Source of the DNA: Siphonodentalium dalli
Lineage: Eukaryota > Mollusca > Scaphopoda > Gadilida > Siphonodentaliidae
Length of the DNA: 64,000 nucleotides
Direction of reading: 5' to 3'
Assembly (NCBI GenBank): GCA_032622095.1
Contig: CP136064.1
Coordinates: 253,524,484-253,588,483, forward strand
Shown here: positions 1 through 12,993 of the stretch, piece by piece
Layout: every line of letters starts with the position of its first letter
Numbering within the stretch: position 1 is the stretch's first letter
The notes under the pieces: model-generated
Told to the model about the DNA's origin: nothing
Database searches by the model: none
Seen by the model: only the letters and a program-made list of their open reading frames with translations
Made by a program: the position numbers and the translations under genes

Positions 1-67
1 GTCATAAAGGGTTAATGATATAAAGAGCATTCGTGACAATTCCCTGCAGTTAGCACTATATATTTAA

Positions 68-186
68 CCCTTTGAGTGCCAGGTTGATCTTTGTAGCAAC
101 CCATATACCCTGTGCCAATGCATTCTCTTATATATGTGAGTCGACCATAGGTCGCCTCGCATATATAAGAGAATGCATTGGCCTAA

Positions 187-221
<35 letters not shown>

Positions 222-305
222 TTTTAATAATTTATTCTTATATTCTTTAACAGACTTATTTTGTAGGTTTAGGGCCGATGAGATCGGTCCCTGGCACTCA
301 AAGGG
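68..305. mobile_element. T1 element (TTAA-flanked, piggyBac-like MITE)
   Basis: The inverted ends CCCTTTGAGTGCCAGG ... CCTGGCACTCAAAGGG are flanked by TTAA at 64-67 and 306-309. The inside holds one hairpin cassette (about 111-184) and a T28 run at 190-217. The piggyBac assignment rests on the TTAA target duplication and CCCTTT ends. Confidence 0.82.
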
Positions 306-900
306 TTAATTCATCCATTACTATCCATTATTACTATCACTGGAGTGTAATATCAGCTGCACATTGGGATGCTCATCTTTCCTGTGAAACACCTAAACAT
401 ATCTTAACTTCATACATATACGTGTAAGTGCTGTCAAAATTGATATTATCATCTCGTGTGCACTTCGGTGCACCACACTCATACACATACATTGATAATG
501 GAGTCTTCAAATCATGTTCAGCTTCTGAATCATTCAGAAGATGCTCCCCACTTGAGAATTTCCTAGCAAGCTAGTTGATGAAGTGCCATCCATTTTGTGT
601 GTGTAGTATATATTGGCAAACACATTATCCTAATTCATTCCATATGTCCTTTTATTATTTTTTGCCACACAAACACTATGCATCAGTCAGGGCTGGTTCT
701 GAAAGACTGTTCCTTTAATGAGTTTCCCTGTAATTAAAAGTATATTGCCTGTGGCCAAAATCTGTCCTCATTTTTTTTCCAAGTTTGCTGTCTTTCCATC
801 ATAACTGACACTTCTGGCATTTTTATTAGGAAATTCTTCCCCAGGGTTGCTGTCATTTTATATTAGTTTAATTGTATTACTTTTTCCATTAACACTTCAA

Positions 901-1195
901 GGGGCCTCCGTGGCTCAATCGGTTAGGGGTACAACTCCAAGCTGTTTCGCACTCCAACGCTGGCGGTATGGGTTCAAATCCACATGTTTCCATCATGGAC
1001 ATTGTTACTCGAAATCATTTAATATCTGGTGGAGTTGCCAGTTTCTTGCAGATGGCCAGTGGTTTTCCGCACATGGTCCACGAGTTTATCAACCATTGAA
1101 ATCACTGTTAGATTAACTGTAAGTGTGCAGATTTTTCTGCACCACTAAAACTGGCAATGTTGTGATATGGCCTTAGTTGCTGAAATAAATCAACC
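901..1195 (+). mobile_element. tRNA-derived SINE
   Basis: The head carries RNA polymerase III promoter boxes: box A-like TGGCTCAATCGG at 911-922 and box B GGTTCAAATCC at 971-981. The unrelated 3' body continues to about 1195 and ends with a short A/T-rich tail (gaaataaatcaacc). The tail wording (aaaactggcaatgttg...atatggcc) resembles molluscan SINE tails as I remember them. The acceptor stem does not pair as a functional tRNA, so this is a SINE rather than a tRNA gene. Confidence 0.7.
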
Positions 1196-1271
1196 ATTAA
1201 CCCTTTTACGACCCAATAAATGATGTGGATGCTTGATTGACTATATGTTGGAGACATGCTTCAAAATATGG

Positions 1272-1330
1272 TGCTGGACATTTGCAGAATGAAATCCCCA
1301 GAGGGTGAATTTAGTGACACTAACCAGCAG
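1272..1330. mobile_element. F1 element fragment
   Basis: Matches one arm of the F1 family: catttgcagaatga followed by ccccagagggtgaattta. Confidence 0.6.
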
Positions 1331-1522
1331 AGCCCTCTAGTTATTTGGATCATACTAAAACTTGGTGATCATGTATGAAATTTTGCATAAAGAAATAATT
1401 CAAAAGAGGATTCAATTACGTTAGCAATTGCCATATATAGAGTTATCTCTCTTTGTCTTATCTGAAAACTAGAATTCTAAATTAGTTAATTCCCATCACC
1501 ATCTCCAATCATATGTCCGCTG

Positions 1523-2190
1523 CACTTTCTGTACCCTAAAACGCGGGAAGTGACATTCACTTTCTGTACCCTAAAACGAGGGGAAGTGAGATTCACTTTG
1601 TGTACCCTAAATGTGGGTAGTGAGATTCACTTTGTGTACCCTAAATGCGGGTAGTGAGATTCATTTTCTGTACCCTAAACGTGGGTAGTGAGATTCATTT
1701 TGCGTACCCTAAATACAGAAAGTGAGATTCATTTTCTGTACCCTAAACGTGGGTAGTGAGATTCACTTTCTGTACCCAAAATGTGGGTAGTGAGATTCAT
1801 TTTGCGTACCCTAAATGCGGGAAGTGAGATTCACTTTCTGTACCCTAAAACGCGGGTATTGAGATTCACTTTTTGTAGAGATTCACTTTCTGTACTCTAA
1901 ACCGCCGGAATTGAGATTCATATTTTGTACCCTAAATGCAGGAAGTGAGATTCACTTTCTGTACTCTAAAACGCGGGAATTGAGATTCACTTTCTGTACC
2001 CTAAAACGCGGGTATTGAGATTCACTTTTTGTACCCTAAACGCAGGAAGTGAGATTCAATCACTTTCTGTACCCTAAACACAGGAAGTGAGATTCACTTT
2101 CTGTACCCTAAACGCAGGAAGTGAGATTCACTTTCTGTACTCTAAAACGTGGGTAGTGAGATTCACTTTATGTACCCTAAATGTTGGAAC
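1523..2190. repeat. 35-bp tandem array, about 19 copies
   Basis: The unit is CACTTTCTGTACCCTAAA followed by a variable GC-containing part (cgcgggaagtgagatt). The middle positions vary (acgcggg, cgtgggt, tacagaa) while ctgtaccctaaa and gtgagattca stay fixed. A few units have indels. Confidence 0.9.
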
Positions 2191-2625
2191 TCAGGTTGAT
2201 ATGGCTTTGATAAAAGGCAAAAACGTTGGTGTCTGATAGGTGAATTACATATCTATGTATTTTTTCTTCCCAAGATCAAAACAGAATTAATATAGCAATA
2301 AAAGCAATATGTCTTTAAAATATATATGGTTGGAAAGGTTTCACTCAGCTCAAGAAGTCACTAACCTTAATGTTTTAAATACAGTAGATTTTGATGGGGG
2401 GGAAAAGTCAATAGGTGTCCAATTTATTATGGCAGAGCTGACAACACACACCATGATATGTGTCTCAAAAACTATTTAGTAGCCACATGGAGCTAAATTA
2501 TTCATGTAATAATGTACTAATACCCTATATCCTACGTGCTAGGATACTTGCTATATTTTGAGCTTGTTTAAATTGATGTTTTGCACTCCATTGTATTGTT
2601 CACTGTATATTGAATAATCTTGCTC

Positions 2626-3050
2626 ACAGCGGGCTGGCATCACCAAATTCACCCTCCGGGGACCTCATTCTCCTAAGGCCTCATCTTCTGGGAATTATCT
2701 ATAGTCTCAAATCAACATTGTTTTGAGTTACTTTTTCCCTTCTGTTGAATTGGCCCACCCAGTTATAAGAGTATATATTGGAATGGTCTATAACTCATAT
2801 GGAGGGATTTTCAGGAAATATTGAGGGATTTTCAGGAAATATATTGGATTTATTGGAATTGTCTATTACTCATATGGAGGTATTTTCAGGAAATATAAGC
2901 AGACAGGCAAAATGATAATACAAGTGCAAGAAGGATTCCTTTGTCATTGGTGAGAATTGTTTAGATAATATTGCTGTTTGTTGAACTTATTATCTGAATA
3001 ATTCCTAAGGGAACTACTCGTCAATGAGTATTTAGTAAAGAAAGGATTGA
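2626..3050. mobile_element. Partial F1 fused to partial T4 material
   Basis: 2626-2752 matches an internal F1 arm (accctccggggacctcatt, ggcctcatcttc). 2753-3050 matches T4 internal sequence (agttataagagtatatattgg, cttattatctgaa, cctaaggga, gagtatttag), with a local duplication of gagggattttcaggaaata. Confidence 0.55.
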
Positions 3051-3131
3051 ATCATTTATGGAAAGGCTAAAACAGCTGTCATGTCAAGAAACCTAACAGT
3101 GTAGCTTTTGACACACTGTAAGTGATCATTT

Positions 3132-3240
3132 GCTATTCTATGAATACCACTATAATCTGCGGCGGGAGCTATTCTATGAATACCACTATAATCTGCTGCG
3201 GGAGCTATTCTATGAATACCACTATAATCTGCCGCGGGAG
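3132..3240. repeat. 36-bp tandem repeat, 3 copies
   Basis: The unit GCTATTCTATGAATACCACT plus ataatctgcNgcggga repeats at 3132, 3168 and 3204. The copies differ at one base before gcggga. Confidence 0.9.
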
Positions 3241-4810
3241 TTTTCAGGCTTGATTTAATATTCTCTTTTAAGTCAGAAAAGTCGGAAATTTTTCCTTCAA
3301 TTTAGCATGTATCATTAGATGGGTTGGAAAATGTCCGCTATTTATTTGCCTGCTGTCTAGACTCGATCGGAGTGCAACGATTATTGATCGTAGCATCGGC
3401 ATGCTCTTTGATACCAACACAGATATAGATCACTCTACCATAGTTTGATTTTCATTAACAACGCTCAGGAAATGCAAGAGATTTCCAATACGATATAAGG
3501 CTCTGAGGCTGTCAAAGTAACGACTATATTGACAATTGTGCATTGAAATGTATCCTGAAAATTAATATGCACCAATCGGGAGTCTTCTGAAATATAATAC
3601 CCCATCGCCTCAACTTAATTATGATTCTTTTTTATGATATTAATTAACTCCCCTTTGTCTGGTCTGAGTTGCAGTGGAGTGCTAAAGGTTATTGACTCGC
3701 ACGCAGCAAGCTACATACTCTTGGTGATATTCTACCATTTATTGCGATATTCGACCATTTATTAATATTTTTGGGTAAAAAATCCTATAATTTTGTTCAA
3801 TCATTTGTCAAACCTAACACTAAATGATAGTCATCACATCCAATGTATATGGGAACTTTGGATCATGTGATAACATGGCATTACCAAAGTTAACCTTTAT
3901 ATATCTTATAAACCATGGATTAGTATATTCCACACTATAGTTACGGGCTGATCATGTCCTGAACAACACTTATATCTGGGTGTCATATCTCTTCAGATAA
4001 AGCCATGTCCCCCTTGTACCAACAAATCTTGGGTAATTTCTGTGTACATTTGCTCGGACAATGATATGTGTATTTGCTGTAGATAGGTCTGTCCCTAGAA
4101 CCGTAGGAATTCATCCATCGATCAATCCAGTTGTCAACACCTATTAGTATTATGTTATTGCGTTATATGTATTAAGCCAGTCGTGAATTCACAATTCTCG
4201 GAGCTACACTATGTACCAGTATGGGGTATGTAAAATGGAACTTTATGGATATTTCTTATATCTCAACCCAGTCAGCTTGTTCTGTAATAATGTTGTTATG
4301 TTGATGGGTTCTGTCGAGTTATCTTTGACGTTATCATGCTGCTAAAAAAAAGTATTCAAGAACATAGACATGAGATTTTATTTTAACAATATGTCTTCCT
4401 TCGCTTTTGCAAGATGATTAGAAAAGTTGTCTTGGTTGAGACAATCTTGCAGCCATTGTTAAAATATTTTCAATTATTGATGTACCTTACTTAATTCTCC
4501 CTTTATATAACAACATCTTCATTTGTTCCGATTTGTCCAGGATTGTAAACATAAAAATTTGTTTTACCAAAATCATAGTTAATTTCAGCAAGACCCACCA
4601 ACATTACAGTATGAACAGTTGACCATTGTCAAAAATAGCATGTTATTTTATGAGATTTTTGCATTGAATTCATAGGAAGATTACTGAATATACTTACATG
4701 CGCATTAAGATCTAAAGTTATTTTAAATAACTAATTGGTGGAAATTGCATGGTTTTGAGAAGGTAGATATTTTCTTAGTAAGATTTTATTTTCGAATGAT
4801 ATATATATTA

Positions 4811-4955
4811 CAGTATTGCCCTTAATAATCGACTCCTTAACCACAGCAGAATTATGGGTAACTTTTCAGGATTAAGTCGGAAATATGGCTTGTTGCCATT
4901 CATCGGAAAGCTCTCACTGCTGTGGTTAAGGAGTCGATTATTTAGAGCTTTACTG
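4811..4955. mobile_element. M1 element (TA-flanked mariner-like palindrome), one arm shortened
   Basis: Ends CAGTATTGCC ... GCTTTACTG lie between TA dinucleotides. The left arm is full length; the right arm lacks its inner part, so it is an asymmetric deletion derivative. Confidence 0.72.
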
Positions 4956-5415
4956 TAGCAGACCATGAAATGTTCATGACTTCTAAAATTCCGTGATATA
5001 AAGTTACTGATGCCATATAATTGGGCTTCTTTGTAGCTCTAAGGATGAAATAACTCTATCTCCTCTGGTCACAGTGTCCAGGTAGTATGATACGCTAATT
5101 GTAGCAACTTTAAAAGCTGTGTTCGCTGGTTTCATATTTTGCTAAACTGCATGAGAAACTGACCACAGGTATATTATTTTTCTTTGCTTCGCCAATGGTA
5201 AAAAACAGATGATTTGCCAGCTCCCCATAATAACAACCCCAGCGCATAGTATCTGTATAGGTGCAGTTTGGTTTTGGCATTTTTGTCAGTTTTAATATGA
5301 AAACATTAACAGATCTACTAGACCAAGTGACTTTTTTCATGATCTTAATTGTGAACCTTTTCAGATTGGTTCTATTACTAAATATAATTGAAAGAAGATT
5401 GAAGTGTTAGGAATT

Positions 5416-5418
<3 letters not shown>

Positions 5419-5446
<28 letters not shown>
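5419..5446. repeat. Poly-T run (28)
   Basis: Uninterrupted T28 followed by an AT-rich dinucleotide-like stretch. Confidence 0.95.
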
Positions 5447-5454
<8 letters not shown>

Positions 5455-7067
5455 TAATACATATATATACACATTGTTCTGCTGTTATGATGTTCATTAT
5501 AAGTGGCACACATATTATTGCACACAAAATTTGGGACATTTCTCCTTTTTCCCATAGAGATCGAGTGTCTTGATCAAAAGTTTTACGTGGCATCAGTCAT
5601 CATACAAATGAGCAGGGAAAAGAATATTATAATGGTGCCACTACCAAATATATTCACCAAGACTTTTCAGTGAGTCACACCCTTGATTCTTCAACAAAAG
5701 TAGAAAATTAGTTTTTTTTGTAAAATCGTCACTTAATGAGAAAATCAAGCATGCACAAGATATGTTCTGGTCATACAACCCTTAATCACAAACAGTATTA
5801 ATAAGATAATTCAGTGTGAACCTAATCACTGATACATCTAACTAACAGTCGTTTTGAACACAAATGAAATTGTACTGTGGTATTTTTCTTGAAGTTGAAA
5901 GTGAAATGGCATTTACAGAGCTCATCTTGAAAAGACAAGAAAATAATCTCAACTGGTTCTGACTTCAAATGCAAGAATTATATAATGTCATTTACCAGTT
6001 TCACTTTTATCAAAATACTTGCTGTATTGTGGAAGTCTTAATTCCCATATACATGTAAATTCAAATTCAATTTTTTTGTGTTATTACCGTATGTGATATG
6101 TACAAAATTCAGGACAAAATTTAACAATTTGATTTACCAAAAAATTGAAACTATGATTTCTTTCAGCTTGCTTGCTTTTGGTATGTTGTCTATGTCGGAG
6201 GTTGCCATCCCGTTCTCGCTACCTCACGCTGCGTACACTCGCTTTTTGCCGGATAGACCAATTGCTGAAGTCTCCAAAAAAAAAATTGCTTTTGCTCTCA
6301 GAGTAATTGGTTGTCACGGATACCAGCTTTTGAATTTGCTGCAATTTTTGTTTCATATTATTTGACGTGGTATATTTGGAATCCTGCCCTATGTGGTTTG
6401 TTATATTCTTGGTATTATATTAACGTAAATTTGGTCTCTTATCATCTCAAGCTGTTATCTGTTTTGGGTTAAATATTTTCTAAATGCCTTCATGGCTAAA
6501 ATCTAAAGATTATATGCACAATAAAACATTGATAACAAGCCAATGGAAAGTTTCATACCAATAATTCACATTGGACTTTGCTGAACACCAATGTTCAGCT
6601 AAGTGTTTTCCTAAGATTACCATCACTGATTGGATGATTTCTTTCTAACCCAGATGACATTTTTAATCATGAATTTGCAGAACCTCTTAATTGTGATTAT
6701 AAATGCTTTTGAATCATGACTATTTCTTATTGACAGATCAGTAACAAAGATGTTGATTTCTCATGAGATCTCGAATAATGTTGGGACATATGAGACTCAA
6801 TTTATTGCAAACAATAATGTAAATGATTTCACTTCAGAATCATATGTGCGGACTAATTTTGGTAATGTTTGAAAAACATATTCAATATAATATTGGGCTG
6901 ACGTTTTCAAATATTTGAGATCACACAAATGTTTCCCAGTCAAATTGTTGGGTTCTGTAAATGCGTCAAAATATCTTACCATTGAGGCTATGACAAGTGA
7001 TAATCTCTTCATATAAGGGTAAATAAAATATGGCATCTTGGAACCTATACCTTTACCTTTTCATCAA

Positions 7068-7089
7068 CCCCCCCCCCCCCCCCCCCCCC
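7068..7089. repeat. Poly-C run (22)
   Basis: Uninterrupted C22. Length is likely unstable in sequencing. Confidence 0.95.
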
Positions 7090-8149
7090 AGAGAAAAAAG
7101 GTAGAAAGTTCTATTTGTTGAGGGGTTCAGTCTGATTACAGGCCAAGTTTTGCAAGTTAACTGCTGAATTTATTTATTTAAATTGTCCAATACTCAAATT
7201 AAACTGAAATTTTACTAAACATTTAGCAGAATTTTGAACTTTCAAAAGTGTGCCGCTTATCGGACTGACATCTGTGACCAGTTCAGCAATAATATTCAAG
7301 GGCAATCTTGCTGGCCCCAGCACTAAAAGAGTTAAGCAAGGATTGCATTAGTCACATGATTTGAATTAAAAGTTTTGGCTACAGATTACATTGTAGCCCT
7401 CTTTTATAGGTGTTATAGATAGTTCTTTACATTTTGCACATTTGTTGAAACTCTCATGGATCATTTTCGAACAGGAGATCAAATATTGTCGATAAAAAAT
7501 TACATATTTTCCGAAACATGGAAGCTTAATCTGTTTCCAACAAAACCTTGATTTTGAGCTTGAATATCGAAATGGATGCCATATTGCCAATTCCTTCCTG
7601 GGCCTAGGTAATGGTGTATCTAATACAAAATATTGATATGTAATCAAAATTGTTTGTCATGCAATTGATGAAAGAATAGTCATGGAAATAATCTAAATTA
7701 ATCCTTTATATTCTAAATGGATTCTCAGACTTTCAAACACGATCTTGTTTTTCAAAGATAACTTTTTATTCTAAAAACACATGAACAATTCATACCTTTT
7801 TGGCTGCCTACTGGAGATTATTGGGATATTATTGGATTCACATGAAAGAGAAATGCGCATGTTGTATGAAGCTATTGGCATCACCTGCAGAAATGACTGC
7901 AAAAGCTGCTTTATACTGATATAAAGGAAGTTCCATCGCCAAGATTCCGTAAAGCGAATGCCAAAATGGCAGACATTGAAAGAAAAGAATGTTGCTCCCA
8001 GAAACTTGCCATAATATTAAAGTGATAATGCAGTCAAAACAACCATTATGTAATTTCAGCTATATATGACAAATATTTCTTTGCATTCATTGGAAAATAA
8101 TAAGCTGAGATTAGATCTGGCTTCTGTTTGGAGACAAGTGTATTTGTTT

Positions 8150-8575
8150 ATATCAAATCCAGTCGTAAGTTGGGATTTTTTACCCTGTGCCAATGCATTC
8201 TCTTATATATGCGAGTCGACCATAGGTCGCCTTGCATATATAAGAGAATGCATTGGCCTAACAATTTTTTATCATTTTTTTAAAATAAATGTTTCTTACA
8301 ATTTTTAGGACATAAAATAAAAAACATCCATTACCCTGCAGGGAGCCCCACACATATTATAGAAGCATGTAGAAGAGTGTCGTCTGCTCATGTTTGTCTG
8401 GTGCTCTGTATGGGTGAAATTATAAAATTGTTAAAGAATACAATAAAATATTATTAAAATTGTTAGGCCAATGCATTCTCTTATATATGCGAGGCGACCT
8501 ATGGTCGACTCGCATATATAAGAGAATGCATTGGCACAGGGTAAATAAATCCCGACTTACGACTGGATTTGATAT
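8150..8575. mobile_element. Palindromic element with two hairpin cassettes, non-TTAA ends
   Basis: Inverted ends atatcaaatccagtcgtaag / cttacgactggatttgatat enclose two oppositely oriented hairpin cassettes (about 8188-8263 and 8466-8541). The ends differ from the T1-T3 families and show no TTAA. It lies 465 nt upstream of the zinc finger 2 exon. Confidence 0.75.
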
Positions 8576-9039
8576 GGCGGGTCACATTTGTTTATATCAA
8601 ATTATATATACCATAGTCCAATCACAGCTTTTGGTGCCAAAATTATGGCTTATATTAAGCTGCTAAATTATGTAAATTTACTACTTTCATGAATTTTTTC
8701 TGAGAAAAATTATAGATGATATGAATCCAAACTTGCTTGCTTTAACTCAGTTGAATGTATTTGGAAGATTGTTTAACAGATATATGTAACTATTATCAAA
8801 AAATTATTTTTTTAAAGTTGATAGTTGAAATAGGTACCGGTTTTGGAACGATCATGAATATTCCTTATGTCACAAGTGACTCAAATTGCTTTGTTTCTGT
8901 ATCCTATTCCAAACTTCTTGTTTGGGTCCTTCAGTTTATATAATGTTGAATCAACCAGCATGAAGTAACCGCTCTATATATGATGTATAATACCAAATAC
9001 TGGTACAGAATCTTAACTGTTTTTTCCTTATTATTGCAG

Positions 9040-9210
9040 GGTAAATGTAATAGGAAGGAACCACCGTGCAAATACCTACACCCACCCCAGCACCTACGGG
9101 AACAGCTTCTACAGAATGGACGCAATAACCTAATAATAAAGAATTTACAAATGCAGGCGATAGCCAACGCCGCGATTCAACCAATAGTGCCTGGTGGCAT
9201 GATTCCTGTT
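9040..9210 (+). CDS. MBNL: Muscleblind-like exon: end of zinc finger 2 and start of linker
   Basis: Muscleblind-like proteins bind YGCY-containing pre-mRNA through CCCH zinc fingers and control alternative splicing, RNA localisation and stability. This exon has 57 codons and is phase 0 at both ends. It begins [16 protein letters not shown]: Cys3, Cys10 (six residues between) and His14 are the last three ligands of zinc finger 2. The first Cys must lie in the preceding exon, upstream of the window. [11 protein letters not shown] is a highly conserved muscleblind motif after finger 2, and an Ile/Gln/Met/Ala-rich helix-like segment ending IVPGGMIPV starts the linker. The acceptor is a T-rich tract ending ttattgcag and the donor is GTGAGT, both strong. 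The six-residue Cys-Cys spacing resembles insect muscleblind rather than the four-residue spacing of vertebrate finger 2 (from memory). No other family has this combination, so the call is firm. Confidence 0.93.
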
Positions 9211-9750
9211 GTGAGTACACTTAGCTCAACTGATCACATGACTATTAAAACTTAGCCAAACCTTTTTTTGGAGCTCAGTCAAGCAGGACTAGATTGGTTG
9301 ACACTGCAACCTGACTATTTTACTCTAACGTAGTATTAAAGATTTAAAGATGGTGCCATCATGGTGGTGTGTCTCTTCCAGGCCACAATTACAACGACAA
9401 CATAATTGTAAGTCCTGATTTCAAGACTACAAATATCTATTTTGCGAATGAAATGCAGACAAAGCTGAAGATTGGATATATTATTTTTCTATAAAATGGT
9501 TTAATTCTTTCATAATTTGCAGTGAAATCTATAGATTAAATGCAAATTGCCTTGGATGAGAGTGTTAACATACCTCTTGGTATGGTCCGAACGGTTTCGT
9601 GTGGAATTGTTCTAAAAATAGCCCCTAAATCTGTCCCGCGAATGGGATAACTAACTCTAAATAAAATTGATATTAATTAATAGAAGCTTTTCCGGACTGA
9701 TGTCCTCAATTCATATCTATTATTTTATACCCTGGAATCAATAACAATAT

Positions 9751-9893
9751 TTACCTTTGAACTTGTAAGCCATAGCATTTTTTATATATGCGAGGCACCC
9801 TATGGGAGACTCGCATATATAAGAGAATGCACTGGCACATGATATTTAATGCTGCACCAGCGCAGCTCCCATCATGAAAGCGGCGGACACTCA
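9751..9893. mobile_element. T3 element fragment (right part)
   Basis: Contains atttacctttgaacttgtaa, a degenerate hairpin cassette, and gctgcaccagcgcagctccc, matching the right half of full T3 copies. Confidence 0.65.
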
Positions 9894-10611
9894 CCTATAT
9901 AAAACTTAATGGGTAGAGACTCTATTTTTAACATCTACTGAGAACTACAAGTGTTTGGTGATGGGTAGGAAAATTTCCTGGAATTCAAATGTGGTTTATC
10001 CAATAAAACGTTATGGGTTGCTGCTTGACTGAGTCTTGGTGTCACTTGAAATAAATATCAATGTGTTAGTTGTAAATCCTCATGAAAGAAAATGTTTGCT
10101 GAATCACATTTCCCGTGACTCCATCAAAGACATCAAATCTATACAATTACATATATTTCGTATCAGAAAATATTACAATATATAATGACAAATATCAGCA
10201 GCCAGTTGAGGTAACAGCAGTTTAATAGCCTGGTTTTTGAACCCGTCAGACAACTTTTCCCATTTTGTAAAAACATAACAAAACTTGCTTAATATTGCTT
10301 GGTTTTGATCACTTTTATTAAAATATGAAGCAAGTGGTGTAGAAAATAGTTGATTGCAGAATATTTTCTTTTGCATTCACCTTTTTTCTCATTATTTGAA
10401 CTATTTCATTAAAGAAATACCTCAGTTTACTTCTACAATTTAAATAAAAGATAACATTTTCAAAAATCTTGTTAATTCCTGTATATATATTTGCACTTTT
10501 TGTTGATTATTTGGAAGATGAATATTTTTTATCCCGTTTTCCATCTAATTTTTTTGAACCCAGCTATAATATTGTTGTGGCCTTATATCAAAAGTTATCT
10601 CAGCATTTTAA

Positions 10612-10846
10612 ACCTTCCATGACTGGAGCTTCCTGAAATTTTGCGAAAACCCTGTGCCAATGCATTCTCGTATATATGTGAGTCTCCCATAGGGAGCCAC
10701 GAATATTTAAGAGAACACATTGGCCTAACAATATTTACCTTGACCGTGTAAGCATTTTCTTACATATGCGAGACTCGCATATATAAGAGAATGCACTGCC
10801 ACAGGGTATTTAATGCTGCACCAGCACAGCTCCCATGATGAAAGGT
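10612..10846. mobile_element. T3 element with two cassettes
   Basis: The ends CCTTCCATGACTGGAGCTTC ... GCTCCCATGATGAAAGG are flanked by TTAA (10608-10611, 10847-10850). Two diverged cassettes lie at about 10652-10726 and 10741-10803. Confidence 0.78.
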
Positions 10847-10945
10847 TTAATATTGAGCAACTCCTGTTTGTGATTCAGCAAAGGGTTTCTATCATTTAGC
10901 ATGACTCTCATTTTGATTGCTGCTGTATGCTCCTTTTAATATTAA

Positions 10946-11327
10946 CCCTTTACCCAACAGAAGGGCCCTGTGCCAATGCATTCTCTTATATATGCGAGTC
11001 GACCATAGGTCGCCTCGCATATATAAGAGAATGCATTGGCTTAACACATTAAAAATTATAAAATTGTTAAAGAATGTAAGAAAAAATGGTAAAAAGTGTT
11101 AAAAAAAGATTTTTTTTAGGCCAATGCATTCTCTTATATATGCGAGGCGACCTATGGTCGACTCGCATATATAAGAGAATGCATTGGCACATGGCATAAC
11201 TGTAACTATCACAATGTGGTCAAGGAGCCAGTTCCAATGATATCCATATTTGTATGGTTCTATTGAGACAGACCGAAGATATTTTAGGCTGTTGAAGCTT
11301 TATTTGGCCGGTTTGTTGGGTAAAGGG
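10946..11327. mobile_element. T2 element with two inverted cassettes
   Basis: The ends CCCTTTACCCAACA ... TGTTGGGTAAAGGG are flanked by TTAA (10942-10945, 11328-11331). Two oppositely oriented hairpin cassettes flank an AT-rich middle. It is nearly identical to copies at 40104-40495 (opposite orientation) and 54835-55225. Confidence 0.85.
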
Positions 11328-12749
11328 TTAATAGCCGACCAAATTGCTTTCCTTCTATGTTGCTATGTTACTTTCACGTGCAACTAATATATTGTGAGGG
11401 AAAAAAATATGAAATAACAGAAAACATAAGATATTCAGCTGGCATTTAAAACTGAGGTGCATGGCAGCCATAGCAAAGACATGCCAAAGATGTCTGAATC
11501 TCAAGTAGCACTTAAAGTAAAAACCTATTATTAAAAGCCGTTATCAAGTTGTATGATAAGTAATAGGATTAATATATTTATGGTAAGATACCACTGCAAA
11601 GAACATGACATGATTATAAAGATCAGAACAAAATCTGACTGTTTTGTCATAAATTTCGGATCATCTATCTATAAAAGTTGTGGTCTTCATCTTTGAAAGG
11701 AAAAACATGTTAACATTTGGTATCAAACATTATTGGCATATTTATTTGACATGGATCTCATATAGCTGATAAGCCATGAAACCAGCAACTCAACTATATG
11801 TAGTTCACTCCAGATAGACTCCCCAAAGGTGAATAATAGTAAATTTGACTCATCTCAAACTCAAACCTGACTTGCCCTTTTTATATGGGGACATATTCAA
11901 AAGGCAACATATCTTACCATGTACCTGCAGATTGCTAATGGGATCAGCCCAACCCTTTTCTATTAGACGTGTATAAATTAAATCTTGTTTGGTTCTCCCT
12001 ATCCATAGACATGTTCTATTTTACACTGCTATTTGTCTGTCTGATTTGAACAACATCACAGGGAATTGCATAAATTTTCATCATAAAATACTAATTTACA
12101 TCAATAGAGAATTTATTTATCTACCTAATTCAAAAAGCATCATGGGGTATTACATAAGGAGGCAAGCATTAAAGACAAATATTGCAAACAAAAATACCAT
12201 GTAATCATATTCTCCTATCAAATTCATTGGCCTAAACACAGAAATCCTGAGGAATTTAGGTATAAAATCTTCTTATAAATATTTTCATTCCCATTCAATA
12301 AAATGTAATCCTGCATATGCCGCCATAAAACCACTGACTTATTGTAGTCCCCTCAGGTTTGAATTGGTTTTATCATCCCACTTACTAAGGATGGATCAGA
12401 CAAGAATTTTAATATTCATTGGGAATTAGAGATAGCTTAGGTATAATATCATCTCCACAGTCAAATTATGGGAGCCCACAGAGTTATTATGGAAGCCTGC
12501 TGTGACAAATATTTATCAACCTAGCATTCTGGTTTCTGACCTTTGAAAGAAGCCAATCCTTCCATTGAATAATATCATCAGTCATTTCTTGTAATTGCAT
12601 ATTTTGTCAGCGAAAAGAATTTTCCAGGAGGAAAATCCAATTTATGCAGCTTATTTCAGAGTTATTCCCTCTTTGCGGAATTGAAGATAATTCTATATTT
12701 ATTTTATCTGTGGTAGAGTGAGATTTATCATGTCTAGGTGTTTTCTTAA

Positions 12750-12993
12750 CCCTTTGAGTGCCAGGTCGATTTTTGTATCAACCCATATACCCTGTGCCAA
12801 TGCATTCTCTTATATATGCGAGTCGACCATAGGTCGCCTCGCATATATAAGAGAATGCATTGGCTTAACAATTATTATTATTATTTTTTTTTTTTTACAA
12901 ATTTTTACAATTTTAATATATTTTATTATATTCTTTAACAGACTTATTGTGTAGGTTTAGGGCCGATAATATCGGCCCCTGGCACTCAAAGGG
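12750..12993. mobile_element. T1 element
   Basis: CCCTTTGAGTGCCAGG ends between TTAA sites (12746-12749, 12994-12997), with one hairpin cassette and an ATT/T-rich run inside. Confidence 0.82.

Larger units (their letters stand above)
1..9039 (+). other. Intron (partial) upstream of the zinc finger 2 exon
   Basis: No exon is visible here. The intron must continue upstream, because the first Cys of finger 2 and all of finger 1 are missing. It holds a T1 element, a SINE, two tandem arrays, partial F1 and T4 copies, an M1 element, T28 and C22 runs, and a large palindrome near the exon. The stretches 3241-4810, 5450-7060 and 7090-8140 show nothing I can name. Confidence 0.8.

Noticed and set aside
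901-985. tRNA gene
   Set aside because: Box A and box B are present, but the cloverleaf does not form. The downstream body and tail indicate a SINE.
1523-2190. CRISPR-like regular array
   Set aside because: There are no unique spacers; units are head-to-tail with point variation, and the context is a eukaryotic intron.
6078-6365. 95-codon frame with a GC-richer patch
   Set aside because: No recognisable domain, no splice-site support, and no similarity to muscleblind.
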